Below are positions 29,842-37,529 of a stretch of DNA of 64,000 bases, in pieces; the first letter of the stretch is position 1; every line of letters starts with the position of its first letter. A program made the position numbers and the translations under genes. Under the pieces are notes generated by a model. The model saw nothing but the letters and a program-made list of their open reading frames with translations, was not told the origin of the DNA and made no database searches. This DNA is from Microvirga sp. 17 mud 1-3 (GTDB lineage: Bacteria; Pseudomonadota; Alphaproteobacteria; Rhizobiales; Beijerinckiaceae), in contig NZ_CP029481.1 of the NCBI RefSeq assembly GCF_003151255.1, positions 3,696,501 through 3,760,500 of the forward strand. The letters are read 5' to 3'.

Positions 29842-32082
29842 CTAGTCGGGCGGGTTGAGGAAGCCCCCGGGGCGCAGCACAGTGTCGATGGACACGGTCA
29901 GGCCCGTCGGCCTGAAATCCATATGGACGGTGGCGTTGAGCTGGGTCGCGAGCACCCGGTGCAGCAGGCGCGAGCCGAAGCCCTGCCGCTTCGGAGGCAC
30001 CACGGGCGGCCCGCCCTCCTCGGCCCAGGTGAGCTTGAGGCGCAGGCCCTCAGGCTCCTCGGCGGAATCCCAGCGCACGGTGACCCGGCCCGAGGCTATC
30101 GACAGGGCCCCGTATTTAGCCGCGTTCGTGGTCAGCTCGTGGACCGCCATGCCGATGGGCACCGCGGCCTCCGAGGGCAGCTCCACCGGGGGGCCCTCGA
30201 TCACGATCCGCTCGCCGGCGGTATCGTTGTAGGGGCTGAGCTCCTTCTCCAGGATCTCCCGTAAGGAAGCCGTCTGCCACACCGCTTCCGTGAGGAGCGA
30301 GTGGGTATTGGCGAGCGAGATGATGCGGCCGACGAAGGCCGCGTAGAAATCCTCGATGCTGGACGTGGAGCGCGCGGTCGCGCCGACCACGGCCTGCACG
30401 GTCGCGAGAGTGTTCTTGACCCGATGGTGCAGCTCGCGGATCAGCAGGGATTGCTGGGCCTGGATCCGCCTGCGCTCCTCGATCTCGTGCTGCGTCGCCC
30501 TGGAGAGGTGGCTGCTCTCGAGGGCGATCGCCGCCTGGCCTGCAAGGCCCGTCACGAGACGCTCCGCGCGGGCCCTGAAGATGCCCGGCTGCTCGTGGCC
30601 GAACAGGAGCGCCCCTTCGATGGCGCCGGACCGGGACACCACCGGCACCGCAAGATAACTGCGCAGGACCGGCTGCCCTTCGGGCCTGTCTGCGCCGGCC
30701 ACAAGGCCGCCACGGGCCTCGTCGGCCGCAATGTCGTTTACGCGCACCATCTTCCCGTCCGCCAGGGTGGAAGCAAGGGCCGGGGCGCGCTGGAGCGCCG
30801 CAGCATCCGGGAAAGCCTCCCTCAACGCTCCGGAAACCGCATGGGGCATCGGTTCCGCTTCCCCATCCTCGTTCGCCGCCCGGGGGCACTTCGAGCCCCG
30901 ATAGAAGAAGACGCCGAGCTGCGCCCCCGTCAGCTCCACACCGGCATCGATCACGTATTGGGCAATCTTTGCCGAATCGAGCTCGGCCGCCAGCATGCTG
31001 CCGGTCCGGTTCAGGACTTCGAGCGCGGCGGTCTCGGTGCGCAGCTCGCCCGTGCGCAGATCGACCTCCCGCTCGAGAAGAGCCGCATTGGCGGCCTGCT
31101 CCCGGAACTGGCGCGCGGCTACCCCCATGAGCGCCACGAGGGCGAGCAGCGCGAAGAGCGCGAAAGCGCCGTAGATCCGGACCTGGCCGAACCAGGGAGC
31201 CCGATAGGCATTGGCCGGGATGCTGACCCGGATATAGAGCGGAAGCTCATCGACCCGATGGTAGGCTCCGATCCATTCCCTGTTCCCTAGCATCTCGAAA
31301 TAAAGGCCCGCCTCCGGATTCGCCGCGATGGCCAGATCAAGCGCCGTCTTGTCGACCGGCGTAAAGGACACACCGTCGCGGGGGACGGGATATTGCGAGA
31401 TGATCTTGCCGTCCGTGGCGCGGATCAGGTGGACCTGGGCCTTGGCAGGCAGCCGCAACCGTGACCAGTAATTCCGGAAATAATCCCGCGAGACGGTGAC
31501 CGACACGACCCCCCGGAACGCGCCGTTCGGATATTGCAGGCGGCGGCTGACCATGAAGGTTGATGTGCCGGTGACGCGCCCGATGATGGGCTCTCCCACG
31601 AAAAGGCCCTGGTCGGCTTCGGCCTGAGCCCAGAAGGCATCCCGGTCGCTCACGTTGGACTCGGGCGTCGGGAAGGCAGCCGAGGTCAGGCGCAGCTTCC
31701 CGGTCGCGTCATTCAGCCAGATATCCTCGATATAGGGCAGAGCCTGCTTGATGGCGCGCACCTGCTCCCAGAGGGAGCGTGACGGTCCCATCGTGTACCA
31801 GCTTTCGTCCGCCACGAGGGCGGCCGTCTGGCGCAGGGTGACGTCGGTGACCTCCAACAGGCGCGCGGCGTGGTCGGCCAGGAAGAAGGCGCTGTTCCGG
31901 ATGTCGTCCTCGTCCCGCTCGATCAGGCGGCTTCGCTGCTCCCAGGCGATGAACGCAAAGGTCAGGACGATGAACGCGACCCCGATGAGCCCCATGGCCA
32001 GGGTGACCCGCCCGCGGAGAAGTGACCGGCGACGCCGCTTCTGGGACAGGACTGAAACCGCCGGACGGGTGACTCTCTGCAA
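29842..32082 (-). CDS. membrane-bound HWE-family sensor histidine kinase with GAF domain
   Basis: The product is 746 residues. TM1 (VTLAMGLIGVAFIVLTFAFIAW) and TM2 (YGAFALFALLALVALMGVAARQ) flank a periplasmic dCache-like sensor (about residues 50-290). A short coiled coil, a GAF domain (TGSMLAAELDSAKIAQYVIDAG..SYLAVPVVSRSGAIEGALLFGH), and an HWE kinase core follow: phosphoacceptor HHRVKNTLATVQAVVG near residue 540, N box HELTTNAAKYGAL, then KLTWAEEGGPPVV and GFGSRLLHRVL, which define the family. HWE kinases are frequent in alphaproteobacteria and often feed the general stress response. No response regulator gene is adjacent. The ligand is unknown. Confidence 0.92.
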   Translation of the reverse strand: MQRVTRPAVSVLSQKRRRRSLLRGRVTLAMGLIGVAFIVLTFAFIAWEQRSRLIERDEDDIRNSAFFLADHAARLLEVTDVTLRQTAALVADESWYTMGPSRSLWEQVRAIKQALPYIEDIWLNDATGKLRLTSAAFPTPESNVSDRDAFWAQAEADQGLFVGEPIIGRVTGTSTFMVSRRLQYPNGAFRGVVSVTVSRDYFRNYWSRLRLPAKAQVHLIRATDGKIISQYPVPRDGVSFTPVDKTALDLAIAANPEAGLYFEMLGNREWIGAYHRVDELPLYIRVSIPANAYRAPWFGQVRIYGAFALFALLALVALMGVAARQFREQAANAALLEREVDLRTGELRTETAALEVLNRTGSMLAAELDSAKIAQYVIDAGVELTGAQLGVFFYRGSKCPRAANEDGEAEPMPHAVSGALREAFPDAAALQRAPALASTLADGKMVRVNDIAADEARGGLVAGADRPEGQPVLRSYLAVPVVSRSGAIEGALLFGHEQPGIFRARAERLVTGLAGQAAIALESSHLSRATQHEIEERRRIQAQQSLLIRELHHRVKNTLATVQAVVGATARSTSSIEDFYAAFVGRIISLANTHSLLTEAVWQTASLREILEKELSPYNDTAGERIVIEGPPVELPSEAAVPIGMAVHELTTNAAKYGALSIASGRVTVRWDSAEEPEGLRLKLTWAEEGGPPVVPPKRQGFGSRLLHRVLATQLNATVHMDFRPTGLTVSIDTVLRPGGFLNPPD

Positions 32083-32200
32083 GGAAGGGATCGCTCCAGA
32101 CCATTGAGGAAGATAGCCGCTCGGTCCGGCTGCACAAACGGACAGACCGGCGGAAGGGAGACATAGCAGCCTCCCCTGCCTTTTCCAAACGTCAGAGCAT

Positions 32201-32236
32201 AAAAAATGGGCCGGAACCGCAGGAGTTCCGGCCCAT
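32201..32236 (-). terminator. intrinsic terminator of the 5'-nucleotidase-like gene
   Basis: A perfect 12-bp stem (32206-32217 / 32225-32236) with a seven-base loop is followed on the minus strand by six T. It lies 16 bases after the stop codon. Confidence 0.85.
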
Positions 32237-32252
32237 TCTCGGCTCGATTCGA

Positions 32253-33761
32253 TCAGCGCAGGACGACACGCCCTTCCACCTTCGGCGCCACCGTGCCGGC
32301 CTTCGCGACATAGTCGATGACCTGCGAGGCCATGAGCTGGCTCGCGGCGACGTCGATGAGGGGCTTCGCGTCCGTAAAGGCCCGGTAGCCGTCGCCGCCA
32401 CGGGCCATGAAGTCGTTGGTCGCGAGCTTGTAGGTCTTGGCCGGGTCAAGGGGCTGGCCATTGACCGTGACGGACTTGATGCGGCTGCCGGGCGGCTGCT
32501 TCATGTCCACCTCCACGACCATGCCGGAGACCTGCGGGAAGCGCCCGCCGAGCTCGCGCACCTGGCTGACGCCGTTTTCCAGCGCGGCCTTGATCTTGTC
32601 GCCCGTAATCTCGAGCAGGACCGTGGTATTGCCGAAGGGCATTTCGGCCAGGATGTCGCGGCGGGTCAGCTTCTGCCCGGCGGTATATTCCTTGTCGGCC
32701 CGAAGCCCACCGCCATTGGTGATGGCCACGTCGGCCCCGACCGATGTCCGCAGGGCATCCGCCACCAGGTTGCCGATGGCAGCCTCGCCGCCGCGAACGG
32801 TGGCGCGCCGGCTGTCGAGGGGCGTCTCGGTAACGCCGATCTCCACGTCGAGCTCCTTGGAGAGCTTGTCCTCGTAGCCCTTCACGACGGCCTCGATCTC
32901 AGGATCGGGCTTGACCGTGGCGCTGTCGACGATCCGGAAATTCGGCGTCCATGACACCGTGGTCTTGCCGTCCTTCTCGGTCTTCTTCACCGTGAGCTCG
33001 ACGACGTTGATGTAGTTGCCCTGCGACTCGGATTCCGTCACCGCGACCTTGCCGTCATAGAAGGCGAGCAGGTGCTCGTCGTGGCCGCTGAGGATCACGT
33101 CGGCGCCCGACGAGCGCGCCAGCAGCATGTCGACCTCGAGAGGCGTATGGACCACCGCCACCACGATGTCGGCGCCCTTGGCACGCAGATCCTTGACCTT
33201 GTCGCGGCCGGTATTGATCGAGGACTTGAACTTGATGTTGCCCGGGCTCGACACGATGGGGGTGTCTTCCGTCGTCAGGCCGAAGAAGCCGACCTTGACG
33301 CCCTGGACATCGACGATCTTGTCGGCCTTGGTATTGGCCGGCATGCCTTCGCCGTCGACGATGTTGGTGGCGAGGATATCGAACTTGGCCTCCGCCAGGC
33401 GCGCCCGGAACACATCGGCCCCGAGGTCGAATTCGTGGTTGCCCGGCACCATGGCGTCCACGCCCATCCGGTTGAGGATGTCGATGATGTGGGCGCCCTT
33501 ATCGAACCCGGAGAGCAGCGAGGGCGAGAGAGTATCGCCGGAATGGACGAAGAAGGCGTTGCCCTTGGCCCGTTCCTCCTTGATCACCGTCGCGAGCTTC
33601 GCGAAGCCGCCCCGGCCCTTCTCGGGGCTCATGCGGTCGATGTCGTTGGTCTGCACGAAGCGGATCGTCACGGCCTCCTGGGCCAGGGCCGTGCCCGACA
33701 GGAGCAGGGATAAGCCAAGAAAGCCCGCACGCAGGGCGGCCAGCGGTCGGCTGGGGAGCAT
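32253..33761 (-). CDS. secreted bifunctional metallophosphatase / 5'-nucleotidase
   Basis: From the ATG at 33761, with GAGGA upstream, the product is 502 residues. After a signal peptide ending TALAQ comes the calcineurin-like domain (FVHSGDTLSP, VPGNHEFDLGADVF, VVAVVHTPLEVDM, ILSGHDEH), then the C-terminal nucleotidase domain (GGEAAIGNLVADALR, AITNGGGLRADKE, MPFGNTTVLLEITGDKIKAALENG, LATNDFMARGGDGY). Family members release phosphate from nucleotides or UDP-sugars in the periplasm. The first metal motif is NDID where most members have NDxH, so one metal ligand differs. A strong terminator follows. Confidence 0.92.
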   Translation of the reverse strand: MLPSRPLAALRAGFLGLSLLLSGTALAQEAVTIRFVQTNDIDRMSPEKGRGGFAKLATVIKEERAKGNAFFVHSGDTLSPSLLSGFDKGAHIIDILNRMGVDAMVPGNHEFDLGADVFRARLAEAKFDILATNIVDGEGMPANTKADKIVDVQGVKVGFFGLTTEDTPIVSSPGNIKFKSSINTGRDKVKDLRAKGADIVVAVVHTPLEVDMLLARSSGADVILSGHDEHLLAFYDGKVAVTESESQGNYINVVELTVKKTEKDGKTTVSWTPNFRIVDSATVKPDPEIEAVVKGYEDKLSKELDVEIGVTETPLDSRRATVRGGEAAIGNLVADALRTSVGADVAITNGGGLRADKEYTAGQKLTRRDILAEMPFGNTTVLLEITGDKIKAALENGVSQVRELGGRFPQVSGMVVEVDMKQPPGSRIKSVTVNGQPLDPAKTYKLATNDFMARGGDGYRAFTDAKPLIDVAASQLMASQVIDYVAKAGTVAPKVEGRVVLR

Positions 33762-33868
33762 GGTCGAATGTCCTCGCATGGGATGGGGTCCACAGGTGAT
33801 GAACGGAGCCTACGCCCGAAACGTGTCACAGAAGTAACAACCTGTCGACGGCCCCCGTCGGCGATTCC

Positions 33869-35200
33869 CTAGCCGACCCTTTCGGGCGCGTCCTGGGACT
33901 GGGGAGCGGCCTGCTCCTGAGCAGCTGGCCCGGTCTCGGTAATGAGGCGCGCACCGCGCTGAAACGTGAAGTAATTCCAGAGCCAGTTGAAGGCGACGAC
34001 GAAGCGGTTTCGGATGCCGATCAGGAAATAAATGTGGGCTACCCCCCAGAACACCCAGCCGACGAAACCGCGCAACTGCACATGTTTGAGCTTCACGACC
34101 GCGACCTTGCGCCCGATCGTGGCAAGGTCTCCCTGATGGCGGTATCGAAATGGCCCCGGGACCGTATGCCCGGACACCCGGGCCGTGATGACGCTCGCGA
34201 CGTAGCCACCCATTTGTTTGGCGGCAGGCGCGATGCCCGGGACGGGACGGCCGTCCGCCGTGACCGGCGCGGCCGTGTCGCCGATGGCGAAGATCTCTGG
34301 TCTTCCGGGGATCGTTAGGTCGGAGGCCACTTTGATGCGCCCGGCCTTGTCCCGCTCCGCATCGAGCCAGCGCGCGGCCGGTGAGGCGACGACACCTGCG
34401 GCCCAGATGATGGTACCGGCTTCGATCCGCCCGCTGCTGGTTTCAACGCCATGCGAATCGCACCGTGTGACCGCCGTCCCGGTCCTGACCTCGACGCCGA
34501 GGCGCTCCAGCTCCCGTTGCGCGTAGGCCGAGAGATCCTCCGGAAAGGCTGCGAGCAGGCGCGGCCCTGCCTCGAGAAGGAGGATGCGGGATTGGCGCAG
34601 ATCCACGTTTCGGAATTCGGACGGCAAGGTCTGGCAGGCCACTTCGGCGATGGCTCCTGCCATCTCGACCCCGGTGGGGCCGCCGCCGACGATCACGAAG
34701 GTCAGAAGACGCTCGTGCTCTGTGGGGTCCTGCGTCAACTCGGCCTTTTCGAAAGCGAGGAGGATCCGCCGCCGGATCCGTGTCGCATCCTCGATCTGCT
34801 TCAGCCCCGGGGCCGCGTCGGCCCACTCGTCGTGTCCGAAATAGGAATGCGTCGCGCCCGTTGCGAGAACAAGATAGTCGTACGGAACCGCGACCGGCCC
34901 TGCATGGACAAGGCGCTTCTCGGTGTTCACGCCCGTGACCTCGGCCATGAGAACCGTCACATTGCGCTGATTTCGCAGGATGCCTCGGATCGGCCACGCA
35001 ATGTCCGAAGGCGAGAGGGTCGCGGTCGCCACCTGATAGAGAAGCGGCTGGAAACAATGGTAGTTGTGACGGTCGATGACGGTAACGTCGACCGGAACAT
35101 GGCGCAGCGCCTTTGCGGCCTCGAGACCGCCGAAACCCGCACCTATAATCACGACGCGCGGATGTGCGGCCGGGCTTACAGAAGCTTCAGAAAGGCTCAC
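33869..35200 (-). CDS. ndh: type II NADH dehydrogenase (NDH-2)
   Basis: The product is 443 residues. FAD-binding VVIIGAGFGGLEAAKALR at the N terminus, NADH-binding FVIVGGGPTGVEMAGAIAEV near residue 170, EIFAIGDTAAP and the quinone-site region AAKQMGGYVASVI are present. The C-terminal part (LRGFVGWVFWGVAHIYFLIGIRNR..NWLWNYFTFQRGARLI) is the membrane-binding end of alphaproteobacterial NDH-2. It oxidises NADH and reduces quinone without proton pumping. It is peripheral on the inner face of the cytoplasmic membrane. A small membrane-protein gene lies 47 bp upstream on the same strand. Confidence 0.93.
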   Translation of the reverse strand: MSLSEASVSPAAHPRVVIIGAGFGGLEAAKALRHVPVDVTVIDRHNYHCFQPLLYQVATATLSPSDIAWPIRGILRNQRNVTVLMAEVTGVNTEKRLVHAGPVAVPYDYLVLATGATHSYFGHDEWADAAPGLKQIEDATRIRRRILLAFEKAELTQDPTEHERLLTFVIVGGGPTGVEMAGAIAEVACQTLPSEFRNVDLRQSRILLLEAGPRLLAAFPEDLSAYAQRELERLGVEVRTGTAVTRCDSHGVETSSGRIEAGTIIWAAGVVASPAARWLDAERDKAGRIKVASDLTIPGRPEIFAIGDTAAPVTADGRPVPGIAPAAKQMGGYVASVITARVSGHTVPGPFRYRHQGDLATIGRKVAVVKLKHVQLRGFVGWVFWGVAHIYFLIGIRNRFVVAFNWLWNYFTFQRGARLITETGPAAQEQAAPQSQDAPERVG

Positions 35201-35247
35201 GATTGGCCCTTTCCGGTCACGGCAAGGGGCGAACGATGTGCTCGCTG

Positions 35248-35619
35248 TCAGCCGCCTCTGGCGAACCAGGTGCCGAATACGAGAACGACGCCGATTGCAA
35301 CGATAAAGCTGACGAACAGGGTTGGGAAGCCGTCCTGCTTGTCATGGGCTGCGCCAAGGGCCCGCGCACCATTCGACCAGCGCACGAGGTTCTCCTGGGC
35401 GCGGGCCAGGGCGATCCGGAAGGGCGAGGCTGGCGTCCCGGCAGCCTCGTCGTCCGCACCGAGGGAGGCGAGCCCCGGGTCGTAGACCGGGTTCTTGTCG
35501 CCGGTCCGGCCGCTGTTGATATCGCCCTTGAGCATCTCGACTGTCGGCTCCTTCGAGGGCGGCGGTGGGCTCATGGGCTTGGTGGTGTGGGTCGGGGGCA
35601 GGTCTGAGTGGTCCGTCAT
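35248..35619 (-). CDS. small tail-anchored membrane protein of unknown function
   Basis: From the ATG at 35619, chosen for GGAGA six bases upstream, the product is 123 residues. The N-terminal 60 residues are Pro-rich and disordered (HTTKPMSPPPPSKEPTVEML), then an amphipathic stretch (SPFRIALARAQENLVRWSNG) and one C-terminal transmembrane helix (FPTLFVSFIVAIGVVLVFGTWFA). I recognise no family. Being 47 bp upstream of ndh on the same strand, it may be cotranscribed with it and might help anchor or assemble a membrane complex, which is speculation. Confidence 0.7.
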   Translation of the reverse strand: MTDHSDLPPTHTTKPMSPPPPSKEPTVEMLKGDINSGRTGDKNPVYDPGLASLGADDEAAGTPASPFRIALARAQENLVRWSNGARALGAAHDKQDGFPTLFVSFIVAIGVVLVFGTWFARGG

Positions 35620-35803
35620 GGGAATCTCCATGGGCCGGGACGCCTGGGGGATAGACGGGCGCGGCCTCTCGCAGGATCTGCCTGAATGAACGGCGCAGCG
35701 CAGGTGCCGTTCCTTGTGGCAGGTGTCCGCCTGGTCACAGCCGGATGCTCGACAGCGTCCTGCCGCAATGCTACCCGCGAATCCGGATGGAGGATGCCGC
35801 CCG

Positions 35804-36508
35804 ATGACAGGTCCCGTCAGCGAAGCCCTTGCGGCCTTCCGCGCCGATCCGCGGGCCGCCTCCTGGCTTTCCCTGCCGTTCTTCGCAAATAGGCGGGCCG
35901 ACGCCATCGCGGCCGAAATCGACGACGCCGTCGCTAAAGGCGCCCATGTGCTGCCGCCGCCCGAAAAGGTCTTCGCCAGCCTCCTCCTCACGCCCCTGGA
36001 GAGCGTCAAGGTCGTCATCCTGGGCCAGGACCCCTATCCCACGCCCGGCGACGCACACGGCCTCGCCTTCTCGTATGCCGGAACGCGCCGGTTCCCGGCG
36101 TCGCTCAGGACGATCCTGGCCGAGATGGCGGAGGATCTCGGCGTACCCATGCCGCGAAGCGGAGACCTGACCCGCTGGGCCGAGCAGGGCGTGCTCCTCC
36201 TCAACACGGCGCTCACGGTCGAGGCCGGCAAGGCGGGGGCACATCTGAAGCTCGGTTGGTCGGCGCTCGTGGACGATGCGGTTACGGCCATCTCCCGGCG
36301 CCGGAGCGCCGTGGTCTTCCTGCTCTGGGGCGCCAAGGCGCGGGAGCGCGCCGCATTGGTGGATGCGGACAAGCACCTGCTGATCGAGGCAGGCCATCCC
36401 TCCCCGCTCAATCGCCAGCGCGATTTCAGGGGGACGAAGCCTTTCAGTCGCGCCAATGCCTGGCTTGCCTCGAAGGGTCTCGCTCCGATCGAGTGGCGGC
36501 TCGATTGA
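35804..36508 (+). CDS. ung: uracil-DNA glycosylase, family 1
   Basis: From the ATG at 35804, with GGAGG ten bases upstream, the product is 234 residues. It removes uracil from DNA in base-excision repair. Motifs: VVILGQDPYPTPGDAHGLAFS with the catalytic Asp at about 76, VLLLNTALTVEAGKAGAH, VFLLWGAKAR and the minor-groove loop EAGHPSPLN. The usual GQDPYH is GQDPYP here; the Pro may be common in this lineage. It is cytoplasmic. The MarR-GNAT gene starts 70 bp downstream behind its own operator. Confidence 0.95.
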   Translation: MTGPVSEALAAFRADPRAASWLSLPFFANRRADAIAAEIDDAVAKGAHVLPPPEKVFASLLLTPLESVKVVILGQDPYPTPGDAHGLAFSYAGTRRFPASLRTILAEMAEDLGVPMPRSGDLTRWAEQGVLLLNTALTVEAGKAGAHLKLGWSALVDDAVTAISRRRSAVVFLLWGAKARERAALVDADKHLLIEAGHPSPLNRQRDFRGTKPFSRANAWLASKGLAPIEWRLD

Positions 36509-36521
36509 GCATCTCGAAAAT

Positions 36522-36540
36522 TATTTGACTCAGTCAAATA
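36522..36540. promoter_or_regulatory. 19-bp palindrome, probable MarR operator
   Basis: TATTTGACT, a central C, then AGTCAAATA: a perfect 9+1+9 palindrome 38 bp before the start of the MarR-GNAT gene. It includes TTGACT, which can be read as a -35 box, so binding would block transcription. Self-repression by the MarR domain is the likely role. Confidence 0.7.
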
Positions 36541-36577
36541 CTTGCCGCAAGCTCCTCCTTCTCAAGGAGGTTCGGCC

Positions 36578-37510
36578 ATGATGCATTCCGTTCCGGCCGA
36601 GGATCGCGTCGCCGCGTTCCGCCGTTTCACCCGCTTCTACACCCGCCGGCTTGGCGTGCTGCGGGAGGGTCTGCTCGACAGTCCCTTCACACTCACGGAG
36701 GCGCGGGTCCTCTACGAACTGGCCCACCGGCCGAGCCCGACCTCGGGCGAACTGTGCCAAGAGCTCGAACTCGATGCCGGTTATCTCAGCCGCATCCTGA
36801 AGCGCTTCGAAGAGCAGGGCCTTGTCCGGCGGGAGCGCTCCGCGAGCGACGGGCGCCAGCACCACCTGACCCTGACCGACATGGGACGGGAGGCCTTCGC
36901 GCCTCTCGACCGCCAGTCCCGCGAGCAGATCGCCGCGCTCCTGACGCCCCTCCCGGAGAACGACCAGGAGCGGATCGTCGCGGCCATGCGCCTCATCGAG
37001 GAGCGGCTCGGCGGTCTGACGGACACCGACGCTCCGCTCACCCTGCGCCCGCATCGCCCGGGCGACATGGGCTGGATCGTCCATCGGCACGGGGCACTCT
37101 ACTTTCAGAAATACGGCTGGGACGAGACCTTCGAGGCCCTCGTGGCCGAAATCGTCGCGGGCTTCATCAAGTCCTTCGATCCGGACCGGGAGCGCTGCTG
37201 GATCGCGGAGCGGGACGGAGACATTCTCGGCTCCATCTTCATCGTCAGGCAATCGGACGAGGTCGCGAAGCTGCGGCTTCTCTACGTGGAGCCGAAGGCC
37301 CGCGGCCTCGGCGTCGGCAAACGCCTTGTGGACGAGGCAATCCGCTTCTCGCGGGAGCGCGGCTACCGGCAGGTAACCCTATGGACCAACGATGTCCTGC
37401 ACGCGGCGCGCGGCATCTACGCCAAGGCGGGCTTCCGGCTGGTCAGCGCGGAAGCGCACCACAGCTTCGGGCACGATCTCGTCGGCGAGAACTGGATTCT
37501 CGACCTCTGA
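36578..37510 (+). CDS. MarR regulator fused to GNAT acetyltransferase
   Basis: Start 36578 has AAGGAGG seven bases upstream; the product is 310 residues. Residues 1-145 are a MarR winged-helix domain (YTRRLGVLREGLLDSPFTLTEARVLYEL, ELDAGYLSRILKRFEEQGLVRRERSASDGRQHHLTLTDMG). Residues 155-310 are a GNAT domain (LTLRPHRPGDMGWIVHRHG, CWIAERDGDILGSIFIVR) with the acetyl-CoA site LYVEPKARGLGVGKRLVDEAIRF. The fusion joins DNA binding and acetylation in one chain, a recurring bacterial architecture with unknown effectors. The perfect palindrome upstream suggests autoregulation. It is followed by the convergent indolepyruvate oxidoreductase gene. Confidence 0.93.
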   Translation: MMHSVPAEDRVAAFRRFTRFYTRRLGVLREGLLDSPFTLTEARVLYELAHRPSPTSGELCQELELDAGYLSRILKRFEEQGLVRRERSASDGRQHHLTLTDMGREAFAPLDRQSREQIAALLTPLPENDQERIVAAMRLIEERLGGLTDTDAPLTLRPHRPGDMGWIVHRHGALYFQKYGWDETFEALVAEIVAGFIKSFDPDRERCWIAERDGDILGSIFIVRQSDEVAKLRLLYVEPKARGLGVGKRLVDEAIRFSRERGYRQVTLWTNDVLHAARGIYAKAGFRLVSAEAHHSFGHDLVGENWILDL

Positions 37511-37529
37511 AGCCCCTGCTTCCGCGGCC

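Noticed and set aside
33780..33850. Pho-box-like repeat before the 5'-nucleotidase gene (TGTTAC, TGTGAC)
   Set aside because: Only loose similarity to CTGTCAT direct repeats at 11-bp period. No second good half-site.
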